Source: Marinagarivorans sp. (GTDB taxonomy: Bacteria > Pseudomonadota > Gammaproteobacteria > Pseudomonadales > Cellvibrionaceae). From it: a stretch of 64,000 bases of DNA. Position 1 is the first letter of the stretch. Each line of letters starts with the position of its first letter. The stretch is taken from the NCBI GenBank assembly GCA_028281865.1, contig JANQJB010000123.1:1-64000 (forward strand). The letters are read 5' to 3'. The position numbers and the translations under genes were made by a program. Shown piece by piece: positions 8,986-18,286 of the stretch. The notes under the pieces are model-generated. The model worked only from the letters and a program-made list of their open reading frames with translations, had not been told where the DNA came from and searched no databases.

Positions 8986-9633
8986 ATGCTAAAACAAATC
9001 AAACGCGATTTTGCCGACGCTGGTAAGCTGTGTAAAAAACACTTTCAAGCTTTAATCGTTGTATGCGTATCAACCTTGGCGTTAATAGTCGTCGTAACAC
9101 CAAGCTTGATCCATGATTTCGGAGCAAAACACTACAACGCATTTTTTTATTACGGCGTGTTGAGCTTACTCTCGCTTATTATTATTACCCGTCAATCGCC
9201 ACTAAAACTGGGGTTGGGATTCGGAGAAATCAAACAATGGTTGCCTGCTAGCCTACTCTATTTGGTTATCGCCATTCCATTAGTACTTGTCGGTTCGCAA
9301 TCGGCAGAAATGAATAATTTTTATGTGTCGAATAATTTTGATTGGCCGAGCTATTTATTTGAAACAACACTTTACATGCTCGGCTGGGAATACTTATTTC
9401 GCGGCTATATGTTAGTAGGGCTGAAAAAAAGCCTTAAAGAAGGTGCCATACTTGTTCAAATGATTCCTTTTACACTTATGCATCTTGGTAAGCCCAATAT
9501 AGAAACAATTTCTTGCATTTTTTCAGGGCTGGCCTGGGGCTATATTTGTTATCGTGCGAACAGCTTTTGGCCCGCATTTTTTATGCACATGGTTGTTAAT
9601 TTAACGACGCAACTTTACGCGAACGGTTTATAA
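8986..9633 (+). CDS. CPBP family intramembrane metalloprotease
   Basis: A 215-residue polytopic membrane protein of the CPBP/Abi family (type II CAAX-prenyl-endopeptidase-like). Hydrophobic spans lie near residues 20-42, 50-68, 80-98, 120-145, 155-170 and 175-205. The three family motifs are present: motif 1 WEYLFRG (about 128-134), motif 2 FTLMH and motif 3 FFMHMVVN. In motif 1 the usual Glu-Glu is Trp-Glu, keeping only the second Glu; this variant occurs in some CPBP branches, so activity is still possible. The gene stands alone between the 140-aa protein and convergent nfuA. Substrate unknown. Confidence 0.82.
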   Translation: MLKQIKRDFADAGKLCKKHFQALIVVCVSTLALIVVVTPSLIHDFGAKHYNAFFYYGVLSLLSLIIITRQSPLKLGLGFGEIKQWLPASLLYLVIAIPLVLVGSQSAEMNNFYVSNNFDWPSYLFETTLYMLGWEYLFRGYMLVGLKKSLKEGAILVQMIPFTLMHLGKPNIETISCIFSGLAWGYICYRANSFWPAFFMHMVVNLTTQLYANGL

Positions 9634-9691
9634 ATATGCTACCAATAGAAATAATGTGTAGTGACGAAAGGCATACAAATTTCAATCACAA

Positions 9692-10300
9692 CTAATCTTG
9701 ATAAAACGCATTTGATGTATCACTGTGGTCGGTGATATCTCGCACGCCCGCCAATTCGGGTATTTTTTCCTTTAGTGTTTTCTCAACACCATCTTTTAGC
9801 GTGATATCAACAGCACTGCACCCTTGACATCCACCACCAAACTTAAGCACAGCAAAGGCGTCATCTGTGACTTCCATTAAGCTCACGTTTCCACCATGAG
9901 ATGCCAGCCCGGGGTTAATTTCGTTATAGAGAACATAATTAATTTTATCCTCTATTGGGCTATCCTCATTAATTTTTGGCATTTTTGAATTCGGTGCCCG
10001 AATTGTTAGCTGACCACCCATTTTATCCGGAGAATAATCGACTTTTGCATCTTCTAGATACGGAATACTCTTATTTTCGAACCAAGCGTCAAATCCCGTA
10101 TAAGAGACTTTTATATCATCTTCTTGTTCTTCGCCGGGACGATTATAAGCAATACACGTTTCTGCCTGCGGCGTCCCAGGGGAAGACACAAACATGCGTA
10201 TACCAACATCGCCTTCTTGCTTTTCTAACAAACCTTTTAAATAGTCTTGCGCCGACTCAGTAATGGTAACACCAGCCTGCAATTTCTCGTATGAAGCCAT
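9692..10300 (-). CDS. nfuA: Fe-S biogenesis protein NfuA
   Basis: A 202-residue scaffold/carrier that binds a [4Fe-4S] cluster between two protomers and delivers it to apo-enzymes. The N-terminal half (1-95) is a degenerate A-type (IscA-like) domain lacking its cysteines; the C-terminal Nfu domain has [19 protein letters not shown] with the cluster ligands Cys158 and Cys161. [16 protein letters not shown] is typical Nfu sequence. Full length compared with E. coli NfuA (191). Monocistronic, convergent with the CPBP gene. Confidence 0.96.
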   Translation of the reverse strand: MASYEKLQAGVTITESAQDYLKGLLEKQEGDVGIRMFVSSPGTPQAETCIAYNRPGEEQEDDIKVSYTGFDAWFENKSIPYLEDAKVDYSPDKMGGQLTIRAPNSKMPKINEDSPIEDKINYVLYNEINPGLASHGGNVSLMEVTDDAFAVLKFGGGCQGCSAVDITLKDGVEKTLKEKIPELAGVRDITDHSDTSNAFYQD

Positions 10301-10847
10301 TTTTACACCACTCTTCTCATCATCGCGGTTCTCATAGTGCTATTTTAAGTAAAAACCCGATCATTTGAAATACCCTACGAATTTAGTCAGGTATTTGTCG
10401 TAATATTCCCGCATCCACTTTGCTATTCTCGTCCGCTAGAAGGCTTGCTTTGCGTGTTTAGTCGCTCGTATACGCTGGGGATTTATTACAATAACTAAAT
10501 CAAAATTTTTTGATATAGCATGAACGCGTCGCAGACCTAAATCACTCATGAAGAGCAAAAATCCAAAAAAACCAATAAAAACAAAAAATTAGCTCAGTGT
10601 CCAAAAACGCATACTTATCTTAGATGGAGGTAGGGCACGCTGATTCAAGCCCACAAAGTTAAAGATGACCCCAACAGTATCGGTCTAGGGTTGGCAATTT
10701 TGATAGAGATCAGATAACTTCCCCTAGGCACACGGAAAGAAAAAGTATCGCAGAAACAAAGCGTCGGCTATAACCATATTTGGCGTATGATACTTGACTG
10801 CGCTCTCGCAGAGATGTGACTCCTATTGGCAATATCGGTTTTAAGCG
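10301..10847. other. 547-bp intergenic region, no gene recognised
   Basis: Lies between the divergent nfuA and DUF2970 genes. No open frame with coding character, no tRNA-like fold and no tandem repeat was found. It should contain both promoters; no confident -35/-10 pair was identified. Confidence 0.4.
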
Positions 10848-11060
10848 ATGAATACTATGAGCAATGATAAAAAGTCTAAACTCACAATTAAGCAGCTAAT
10901 AAAAAGCACCTTGGGTGCTGCAATTGGTGTACAAAGTAAAGAAATTCATCAAGCCGATTTTGAGCAAAAAAGCGCAATCCCCTATATTATTGCAGGAATT
11001 ATATTTACTGCGTTATTTTTGGGCACGCTCATATTAATCGTAAGTTTTGTAGTTGATTAA
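10848..11060 (+). CDS. DUF2970 small membrane protein
   Basis: A 70-residue protein with a basic N terminus, an amphipathic part (LIKSTLGAAIGVQSKEIHQADFEQ) and one C-terminal membrane span (IPYIIAGIIFTALFLGTLILIVSFVV). The AAxGVQS...DF pattern followed by PYIIAGIIFT is the DUF2970 signature known in many gammaproteobacteria; function unknown. ATG 10848 and ATG 10857 are both possible starts. A rho-independent terminator follows at 11119. Confidence 0.85.
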   Translation: MNTMSNDKKSKLTIKQLIKSTLGAAIGVQSKEIHQADFEQKSAIPYIIAGIIFTALFLGTLILIVSFVVD

Positions 11061-11118
11061 TATTATTATGCCTCAAAATCACTACCTCCATTATTCAAGT
11101 ATTTTAAACCGCAAATGA

Positions 11119-11147
11119 AAAAGCCCGGCACTGGCCGGGCTTTCTTA
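11119..11147 (+). terminator. Rho-independent terminator
   Basis: A 9-bp stem, AAGCCCGGC/GCCGGGCTT, with a 4-nt loop (ACTG), followed by TTCTT. It ends the DUF2970 transcript. The A-run before the stem means it may also act on the opposite strand, for the small minus-strand gene at 11181-11306. Confidence 0.85.
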
Positions 11148-11180
11148 CGATATAAATTGTAATCGCTTGCTTATATTCGT

Positions 11181-11306
11181 CTACTGACCACTAATCCAAA
11201 ATATGCAAGCAGCAACAAAAATTAACACCAAAGCAACCGCTGCTATCGCATCTGCAATGCTATCTTCATGCTCGACTTGAGTATTATCGTCAACTTGTTG
11301 CTCCAT
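11181..11306 (-). CDS. 41-aa single-span membrane protein
   Basis: A short minus-strand gene with ATG at 11306 and TAG at 11183-11181. The product begins MEQQVDDNTQVEHEDSIADA and continues into one hydrophobic helix of about 20 residues ending CIFWISGQ. A strong ribosome site (AGGGGCGAG) lies just upstream. The acidic N terminus plus a short C-terminal span is a layout seen in unannotated small proteins of this bacterial group. It converges with the DUF2970 gene across a shared terminator. Function unknown. Confidence 0.7.
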   Translation of the reverse strand: MEQQVDDNTQVEHEDSIADAIAAVALVLIFVAACIFWISGQ

Positions 11307-12146
11307 TTCTCGCCCCTTTTTTTAATCGATTCGGTTAAAAGTGAATGGCCCGTACTTTAACAAAATTACGCTCGAAATATACGGCCGGTTCAATATAGCA
11401 ATTAAAATCTAAATAAATATATAGAAAACTATTTCAACAAAAACTATCTATACAAAACAACCCCTGCAAAAAACACTCTCTATAAACCTACTTCTATAAA
11501 ACTCGCTAATAACTAATGTCTACTTAACCGAACACATCGAGAACTCCAAAACATCTTTAAAGCTCTCCCTTCACGGTACACTATTAGATCATTAACATTA
11601 AAATCCATGTGGTTTGCGCACTATGCCTAATGATTAGCGCTAAAGCTCATAGCACTGAAGGCAATTACTCTCTGACCTTAATGCAAAATTGAGTTAAATC
11701 TGCACTTTTAAATCTGAACTTAGTGCATATCAGACTCATGTGACTGGTTAATTATTAACCGCTCGAATGAGCATACATCCCACAATATTCTTATTATCCT
11801 TATTTACGCTGGCAATTGTTGTTCAATTACTGATCAAAATTCAATCAAGCAATAATTCACCTTAGCTGCCTACAGTAGACCTTAGCTTTGCAGCGTAAGC
11901 AAGTTATTATATAAAATTTCTCAGACCAATTAACACCCAAAATGCGAAATGTGCGTCTTCTAAGTAATTTTTTTACCGCCAATCTCCACATTTAAGGTGT
12001 AAGTTAAGAATTTGTTCCATTACATGCGCAAAAATAGTCAAAGCTCGAAGCACAGCCGATTTTCGGGTATGCTTTGCCGGTTTTTGCCCTGACAAACGGG
12101 CCATTCTGTTACAATTCTGATATTTAGCTTAGGTATTTGGCATCCA
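11307..12146. other. 840-bp AT-rich intergenic region
   Basis: Long non-coding gap before cysI. No open frame with coding character, RNA gene or repeat was recognised. Its size leaves room for regulation of the sulfate-assimilation gene cysI (for example CysB sites), but no specific site can be named from sequence alone. Confidence 0.4.
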
Positions 12147-13811
12147 ATGTACGTTTACGACGAATACGACCGCGAACTCATAAGGGAACGCGTCGCTCAG
12201 TTCCGGGGGCAAACGGCTCGCTTTCTAGCTGGCAAGATCCCCGCTGATGTATATCTTCCGCTCCGCCTTCAAAATGGTCTTTACATACAGCGTCTGGCAC
12301 CAATGTTACGTATTGCAGTGCCGTACGGTATGCTCAACGCAAACCAACTGCGCCGTCTTGCCCACATTACTCGCCACTACGATAAAGGCTACTGCCACAT
12401 CACCACTCGCCAGAATATCCAGCTTAACTGGCCACAACTGGAGGAGGTTCCGGATATTCTTGCGGAACTTGCCGATGTTGAAATGCATGCTGTTCAGACA
12501 AGCGGCAACTGTATCCGTAATGTCACCACGGACGAGTTTGCAGGCATTGCAACAGACGAAATGGTCGACCCTCGACCATACTGCGAAATTATTCGCCAAT
12601 GGTCCACCTTCCACCCAGAGTTCGCGTTTTTACCACGCAAGTTCAAAATTGCCGTTTCCGGCACAGCGCACGATCGCGCCGCGATTCAATTTCATGATAT
12701 TGGCTTACAAATCGTAAAAAACGATGCCGACGAAATCGGTTTTAGGGTTTACGTCGGTGGTGGACTCGGTCGTACACCCGTCATCGGAACGGTAATAAAT
12801 GAATTTTTGGCCGAGCACGATCTACTCACATATCTCGACGCAATCCTGCGCGTATACAACTTAGATGGCCGCCGCGACAATAAATATAAAGCCCGCATAA
12901 AAATTCTGGTAAAAGCGCTAGGGCGTGATGCTTTTGCTGCAAAAGTTGAGCAAGAGTGGGAAAAAATTCGCGACACACAAAGCCTACTTACTGACAAAGA
13001 AATTGTCCGCGCGAAATCGTTTTTTACTTCTCCGGAGTACGAAATCTTTGACGATACAGAGGAATATGCTCAACTCAATAGTTTGCGAAAAGATCACCCA
13101 GCATTTAGCCAGTGGCTAGATCACAATATCGCTCGTCATCGGGTTCCAGGTTACCGCGCTGTAATTTTAAATCTAAAACCTACCGGTGTTGCTCCAGGAG
13201 ATCTTACTTCCGAGCAGCTCGATCAAATTGCAGACATCTCAGAAAAGTTTTCATTTGCAGAAGTCCGCACAACCCATAAACAAAATATCGTTTTGGCTGA
13301 CGTTAAAGTCAATCAGCTCTATACACTGTGGCAAGAACTTGAGCAATTAAATTTGACGACACCGACGGTTGGACTGTTGAGCGATGTGATCTGCTGCCCC
13401 GGCGGTGATTTTTGCTCTCTCGCTAACGCGAAATCTATTCCTGTTGCAGAAGCAATACAACGAGAATTCGACCAGCTTGATTACCTATATGACTTGGGTG
13501 GAATTGAATTAAATATATCCGGTTGCATGAACGCATGCGGCCATCATCATATCGGCAATATCGGAATTCTTGGGGTAGACAAAAAGGGGCAGGAGTTTTA
13601 TCAAATCCAGCTCGGTGGAGATTCAAGTGAAAATGCCGCTCTTGGCCAAGTGCTTGGGCCTGCTTTTTCGCGCGACGAGGTCGTAGGCGTGATTCAACAG
13701 ATTTGTAATGTTTACATTGAAAATCGTGAGCACGGAGAAAGTTTTATCGATACCTACCGTCGTATTGGAATAGCAAAATTTAAGGAGCGAGTTTATGCAA
13801 AAGCTCATTAA
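12147..13811 (+). CDS. cysI: Sulfite reductase hemoprotein (CysI-type, siroheme/[4Fe-4S])
   Basis: A 554-residue assimilatory sulfite reductase of the nitrite/sulfite reductase family, reducing sulfite to sulfide in cysteine synthesis. Siroheme-[4Fe-4S] ligands are Cys417-x5-Cys423 (ICCPGGDFCSLANAKS) and Cys460-x3-Cys464 (SGCMNACGHHHIG). HITTRQNIQLNW and QTSGNCIRNVTTDEFAG are further ferredoxin-like-domain signatures, with an N-terminal half repeated in the C-terminal half as usual for the family. Length matches the Pseudomonas CysI type (about 552), which works without a separate CysJ flavoprotein. The DUF934 gene overlaps its 3' end by 17 nt, the standard arrangement in Pseudomonas-like genomes and support for sulfite rather than nitrite. 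Confidence 0.92.
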   Translation: MYVYDEYDRELIRERVAQFRGQTARFLAGKIPADVYLPLRLQNGLYIQRLAPMLRIAVPYGMLNANQLRRLAHITRHYDKGYCHITTRQNIQLNWPQLEEVPDILAELADVEMHAVQTSGNCIRNVTTDEFAGIATDEMVDPRPYCEIIRQWSTFHPEFAFLPRKFKIAVSGTAHDRAAIQFHDIGLQIVKNDADEIGFRVYVGGGLGRTPVIGTVINEFLAEHDLLTYLDAILRVYNLDGRRDNKYKARIKILVKALGRDAFAAKVEQEWEKIRDTQSLLTDKEIVRAKSFFTSPEYEIFDDTEEYAQLNSLRKDHPAFSQWLDHNIARHRVPGYRAVILNLKPTGVAPGDLTSEQLDQIADISEKFSFAEVRTTHKQNIVLADVKVNQLYTLWQELEQLNLTTPTVGLLSDVICCPGGDFCSLANAKSIPVAEAIQREFDQLDYLYDLGGIELNISGCMNACGHHHIGNIGILGVDKKGQEFYQIQLGGDSSENAALGQVLGPAFSRDEVVGVIQQICNVYIENREHGESFIDTYRRIGIAKFKERVYAKAH

Positions 13812-14283
13812 AAACGGTGACATCACTGAAAACTATTGGGATATTATTAGCGACGAGCAAGCTATCGAAATCGCGCAGCTAAAGAATGCGCTTGTACCAC
13901 TTGATTTGTGGATCAAAAATGAAGCGCAGCTGCTAAACAATGGCAAGGTTGGAATTTGGGTTCCGGGCGATACTGCATTTGATTCACTGCCGGAATCAGT
14001 ATTCCAAGCAGCAATTATCGCAATTTCTTTTCCGGCTTTTGCGGACGGGCGCGGCTTTTCTCTAGCGCGACAAATTCGCGAGCACAAAGATTTCAGTGGC
14101 GACATACGCGCAATTGGTGCATTCGTGCCCGACCAGTTGTATTATCTGACACGTTGCGGTTTCTCAAGTTTCGTTCTTGACGATGTCGATGACTCTAGCA
14201 TCAACGAATGTCTAAACGCGTTTAGCAATAGCTATCAAGCCGCCGTCGACGAGCCCCGCCCTCTTTTTCGTCGCCGCAACTAA
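13795..14283 (+). CDS. DUF934 protein, cysI partner
   Basis: A 162-residue protein with the DUF934 pattern: central AAIIAISFPAFADGRGFSLARQIRE and the later YYLTRCGFSSFVL. DUF934 genes typically follow cysI in gamma- and betaproteobacteria and are thought to assist sulfite reductase; the biochemical role is not established. The start overlaps cysI by 17 nt and has AAGGAG 8 nt upstream, inside cysI, so translation is probably coupled. A 13-bp AT-rich inverted repeat lies just downstream (14302-14327) and may help end the transcript. Confidence 0.88.
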   Translation: MQKLIKNGDITENYWDIISDEQAIEIAQLKNALVPLDLWIKNEAQLLNNGKVGIWVPGDTAFDSLPESVFQAAIIAISFPAFADGRGFSLARQIREHKDFSGDIRAIGAFVPDQLYYLTRCGFSSFVLDDVDDSSINECLNAFSNSYQAAVDEPRPLFRRRN

Positions 14284-14472
14284 AAAATTAACGTAACAAT
14301 TAAACCGGCAATAATTATTGCTGGGTTAACTGATTTAACATTACTTTAGGGTGCTAAACTTTTTCACATAACATTTGAGCCCGCCTAGAAACGCCCTACC
14401 GCCAAATTCAAGGTAGGCTCTAGACTCGGGCACACCTGAATAATGCCAATGTACCTCCGATAATGAGCGACC

Positions 14473-15639
14473 ATGGATATTAGTTTATTCACTGTCTTTT
14501 TTTTGATATTCAGCGGTTCTGCGGTCCTCGCTTCGATCGCTTTATTTACGCGTCAGCCGCTCATCATCGCCTACATCATTGTTGGCGTAGTCCTCGGCCC
14601 GTATGGTACGCATGTGATAACCGATCTAAGCATAATTAAGGAAATGTCACATATCGGTATTGTGTTTTTGTTGTTTTTACTCGGCCTTGATATGCAACCA
14701 CATGCCTTACAAAACGTGTTGCGTAAAGTTGCGAGCACCGTCATTATCAGCTCAGTTTTATTCGCGTTTATCGGTACCAGTATCGGTTACCTTTTTGGTT
14801 TCACCGTTATGGAAAGCATTGTGCTTGGAATTGCTTTTATGTTCTCAAGTACCATTATCGGAATCAAACTACTACCGACAACGGTATTACATCATCGCCA
14901 TATCGGCGAAATGATGATAGGGACGTTGTTATGCCAAGACATAATCGCCATCGTGTGTCTGCTGGTACTGCTAAGCGGAGTTCAAGGAAAAATGGAATAC
15001 ACAACGCTCGCTTACGCCATGATAGCACTTCCATTAATCTCAGGTTTTGCATACCTATTTGTGCGTTATATCTTGCTCTACGTCATTCGAAAATTTGATC
15101 GTTTCCATGAATTTATTTTTTTGATCGCCATTGGCTGGTGCTTGGGGCTTGCATCGCTAGCTGAGGCATTATTTTTGTCAGCAGAAATCGGGGCATTTAT
15201 TGCGGGAATTTCACTTGCCACAAGTCCGATAGCAAAATATATCGCACTCAATTTAAAGCCGCTGCGCGATTTTTTTCTAGTGCTCTTCTTTTTTGCGCTG
15301 GGCGCTCAACTCAATATCGATTTACTACCTGAGCTTGCGCTAGCAACAATAGTGATTGTATGCGCCGTCTTGACAATCAAACCTCTGACATTTCATTTCT
15401 TGCTCAAAAGGCAAAAAGAGAAATCCGGTTTGGCGTGGGATATGGGATTCCGGCTCGGGCAAATCAGTGAATTTTCACTTTTAGTTGCTTACGTTGCATT
15501 CGACAATAACTTAATTGGCGAGAGAGCATCGCTATTAATTCAAGCAGCTACTATTATTACGTTCGTTGTATCCACCTACATCGTAATATTTAATTTTCCT
15601 TCACCGATTGCTGTAAATGATAAGCTAAGGCGCGATTAA
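14473..15639 (+). CDS. Cation:proton antiporter, CPA2 (Kef-type) family
   Basis: A 388-residue integral membrane protein with about 12 hydrophobic spans. Family features: RQPLIIAYIIVGVVLGPYG near the N terminus, FLLFLLGLDM, FMFSSTIIGIKLLP, LCQDIIAIVCLLVLLSG (the ion-binding Gln-Asp pair of CPA2 exchangers), and SAEIGAFIAGISLATSP. There is no C-terminal TrkA-N/RCK domain, so it is the membrane part only, unlike full KefB/KefC (about 600 residues). Ion specificity cannot be set from sequence. ATG 14473 gives a clean N terminus; an upstream ATG at 14463 is out of frame. Stands alone. Confidence 0.88.
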   Translation: MDISLFTVFFLIFSGSAVLASIALFTRQPLIIAYIIVGVVLGPYGTHVITDLSIIKEMSHIGIVFLLFLLGLDMQPHALQNVLRKVASTVIISSVLFAFIGTSIGYLFGFTVMESIVLGIAFMFSSTIIGIKLLPTTVLHHRHIGEMMIGTLLCQDIIAIVCLLVLLSGVQGKMEYTTLAYAMIALPLISGFAYLFVRYILLYVIRKFDRFHEFIFLIAIGWCLGLASLAEALFLSAEIGAFIAGISLATSPIAKYIALNLKPLRDFFLVLFFFALGAQLNIDLLPELALATIVIVCAVLTIKPLTFHFLLKRQKEKSGLAWDMGFRLGQISEFSLLVAYVAFDNNLIGERASLLIQAATIITFVVSTYIVIFNFPSPIAVNDKLRRD

Positions 15640-15646
15640 CGCAAAC

Positions 15647-16708
15647 CTAAAATAACTGTCTTGTATTTAGCTTATTTATCACGCGAACAACAGCCTGCTC
15701 CACTCCGGTAGAAATATTCACTCCAAGTTTTTCAGTGATTGATTTTTTCTGCTCGTATTTCACTTCAAATATATCGACATCTTTATAGAGCCGCGTAAGA
15801 TATTCATCACTCGTTGCAATTTCGTCGACTAATTTCTGGTCCTGGGCGCGCTGTCCAAACCAGATCTCTCCAGTCGCAACGGTTTCGATATCTACTTGGG
15901 GACGGTGCTTAGTAATAAATTCCTTAAACAGCACGTGAGTATCTTCCAATTCTTCCTTAAATTTTTCTCGCCCCTCTTCGGTATTTTCTCCTAACATTGT
16001 CAACGTACGCTTGTATTTTCCGGCGGTCAGCAATTCGTAGTCGATATCATGCTTTTTTAACAGACGATGGAAATTAGGTAATTGTGCGAGCACGCCAATT
16101 GAACCGATTATGGCAAAGGGCGCACTTATTATTTTTTGGGCAACGCAGGCCATCATGTAACCACCGCTCGCAGCGACCTTATCAACACAAACTGTTAACG
16201 GAATATCCTTGGCTGTAATTCTAGCAAGCTGACTCGCCGCCAAACCGTAACCGTGAACCATTCCGCCGGGGCTTTCAAGTTTCAAGATAACTTCGTCTCG
16301 CGGTTCTGCTACTTCAAGAATTGCCGTTACAACCTCACGCAATTCATCTGTTGCAGTGGCTTTGATATCACCGTTAAACTCTGTGACAAAAGCACGCTTT
16401 CTCGCTTCGTCACTATCGTTAGCACTGTCTTTATCTTTCTTGTCCTTCTTTTTTTTTGCTTCCTCTTTCTCGGATTTTTTCTCTTGCTTTTTTAGATCCT
16501 TATAAGCTTTTTCGTCGAGGATTGCCGACCGCATAAGTTCAAAAACTTCACTGAATTGATCGTTAATTTTGGTAACAACAATTGAACCCTTTTCAAGTCC
16601 TTTATTTTTCATTCCAGCCGCAACACCAATGACTATAATCACTGCGACTGCGATAACAAATGTAACTGTTTTAGCCAAAAACAGGCCGTAATCGGTCAAA
16701 AATTCCAA
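15647..16708 (-). CDS. sohB: Inner-membrane-anchored serine protease SohB
   Basis: A 353-residue signal-peptide-peptidase (S49) family protease. One N-terminal membrane span (residues 10-32) anchors it. A highly charged Lys/Glu linker follows (residues 70-105, mostly alternating K and E). The protease domain carries the Ser nucleophile in KVAASGGYMMA (Ser181) and the general-base Lys in TAGKYKRTLT. LESPGGMVHGYGLA is the substrate-groove motif. Length fits E. coli SohB (349). It is last in a minus-strand cluster with the 217-aa membrane protein and nudC. Confidence 0.93.
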   Translation of the reverse strand: MEFLTDYGLFLAKTVTFVIAVAVIIVIGVAAGMKNKGLEKGSIVVTKINDQFSEVFELMRSAILDEKAYKDLKKQEKKSEKEEAKKKKDKKDKDSANDSDEARKRAFVTEFNGDIKATATDELREVVTAILEVAEPRDEVILKLESPGGMVHGYGLAASQLARITAKDIPLTVCVDKVAASGGYMMACVAQKIISAPFAIIGSIGVLAQLPNFHRLLKKHDIDYELLTAGKYKRTLTMLGENTEEGREKFKEELEDTHVLFKEFITKHRPQVDIETVATGEIWFGQRAQDQKLVDEIATSDEYLTRLYKDVDIFEVKYEQKKSITEKLGVNISTGVEQAVVRVINKLNTRQLF

Positions 16709-16788
16709 TTGATCCCCCTACAAAGACGAGAACGCCATTTTCAAATACATACTAAAAACATCAAGTCCGCGATTTTACGCACTTGTCA

Positions 16789-17442
16789 CTATTGTCGCCA
16801 CATATCAACCGCTTCGCTGGCAATTTTATTAAGCGGTAACGCAGCAATTCCAGACGCTGTTAACACAAGTTCGTACTCCGCCCCATCTAACATCGGAACG
16901 AAAGTCGCATTTCCATAAACCGCATCGACCCAAGACAAGCTCTGCTTATTTTCGTGAGCAAATGACCAGAGATCAAACCAAGAATCTTCATCACGTAACG
17001 CATATACCGTCCGATCAGCGTCGCGTTCTTGATCAATCGAATGGTAACGTCCGGCAATCCGGTCGAGTTGATAACCAGGTTTGCTGAATTTTTTCAAAGG
17101 TCCCTTCCAACGAATAATACGCGCATCTATTTGCCATTGATCGCCACGCAACAAAAATTCCCTCTCCAACTCCCCCTCGACAAAAAAACTAGCTTGAAAC
17201 GTCTGTGGCCCTTTAGCCTTTAGTTTTATTTTGGCAATTTTCTTGTCAATCAATAACTGTTTATAGGCGTGAAGATCTATGACAACCAGCCCACACGCCA
17301 AGGCAGAGCTCAATAGCGCAACACCGAGCATGCCGCGGAGCCAACCTAAAATCCAACCCTTCTTAAACAGCAAGGTACAGCAAGCCAATATGCCGATAAA
17401 GGCCGCAACAACAAGCACAATACTGAGAGGTTGAGTTAACAT
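16789..17442 (-). CDS. Conserved membrane-anchored hypothetical protein, 217 aa
   Basis: Two N-terminal hydrophobic segments (about 5-27 and 36-57) precede a soluble domain of about 155 residues with alternating strands (FQASFFVEGELEREFLLRGDQWQIDARIIRW). Related proteins next to nudC are often labelled cation/multidrug efflux pumps, but the sequence has only two spans, so that label looks wrong. I chose ATG 17442; a TTG at 17451 would add three residues. The gene starts 9 nt after the nudC stop, so it is almost certainly in the same transcript. Function unknown. Confidence 0.72.
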   Translation of the reverse strand: MLTQPLSIVLVVAAFIGILACCTLLFKKGWILGWLRGMLGVALLSSALACGLVVIDLHAYKQLLIDKKIAKIKLKAKGPQTFQASFFVEGELEREFLLRGDQWQIDARIIRWKGPLKKFSKPGYQLDRIAGRYHSIDQERDADRTVYALRDEDSWFDLWSFAHENKQSLSWVDAVYGNATFVPMLDGAEYELVLTASGIAALPLNKIASEAVDMWRQ

Positions 17443-17451
17443 AGCGGTCAA

Positions 17452-18273
17452 TTACGTCGCTTTTTCTTGTTTTACATATTCAATTATTTCGCGCGATAGC
17501 GCACCCTTCGGAGGAAGCTCGGGCAAATTATCAAAATCAAACCAATACGCTTCGTCAATTTCCTCGCCGTCTACTTCAATTTCCCCAGATAACCACTCAG
17601 CTGAAAAGCCAAGCATAAGTTGGCCTGGAAACGGCCAGGGCTGACTTTTTATATAGCGGATATTGCGCACCTGAATACCCACCTCCTCTCTGACTTCACG
17701 TGCAAACGCCTGTTCCGCAGACTCCCCCGGCTCAATAAACCCAGCCAGCGTGCTAAAGCGGTGAGTTTTATATTTTGTATGATGTGCAAGTAAACATTGA
17801 TCTTCCTTAATAACAAGGCCGATCACACACGGAGATATGCGGGGATAACAAGTCAGGTTACAAGCCTCGCAATGCAGTGCTCGCCCCTCATCAAAAAGTG
17901 TATTTTTAACCCCACAACGGCCGCAATATTGGTGGTTTGTGTACCAATTTAACCATTGAAGCCCCGCACCTAAAAGCTGAAACAGGTCGCTTTGAATTTC
18001 ACCCAGTAGCGCGCGCAAGCTGATAAATTCGTAGTCTTTGGAAATCCGCTGAATATCCGCTGCGGCTAATTGAAGAACGCTTACCCGCGCACTGTGCCAG
18101 TGGCCTATAACATGGGAGATTGTGGTTTGGAAGTTTATCAAGGAAGCCAGAGAATCGAGCGAAAATAGCAGCTCTTCGTCGCCGACCTTGCGCAAAATTT
18201 TGCCATTGCCAACTAGCAGAACCAGCTGGTTATCGAATTTCTCTGGGTTAGCATGAGCGTCTGACAGGGCCAT
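17452..18273 (-). CDS. nudC: NADH pyrophosphatase / NAD-cap removing enzyme NudC
   Basis: A 273-residue Nudix hydrolase cleaving NADH to NMNH and AMP, and known to remove NAD caps from RNA. The order is standard: N-terminal domain, a four-Cys zinc ribbon (Cys117, 120, 135, 138 in YCGRCG and HCEACN), then the Nudix box (178-200) with GFIEPGE and REVREEVGI. The NADH-specific SQPWPFP motif (210-216) directly follows. It lies 13 bp downstream of the ChpA-like gene and just upstream of the 217-aa membrane protein, probably in one operon. Confidence 0.95.
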   Translation of the reverse strand: MALSDAHANPEKFDNQLVLLVGNGKILRKVGDEELLFSLDSLASLINFQTTISHVIGHWHSARVSVLQLAAADIQRISKDYEFISLRALLGEIQSDLFQLLGAGLQWLNWYTNHQYCGRCGVKNTLFDEGRALHCEACNLTCYPRISPCVIGLVIKEDQCLLAHHTKYKTHRFSTLAGFIEPGESAEQAFAREVREEVGIQVRNIRYIKSQPWPFPGQLMLGFSAEWLSGEIEVDGEEIDEAYWFDFDNLPELPPKGALSREIIEYVKQEKAT

Positions 18274-18286
18274 TAAGCACTTGGCG

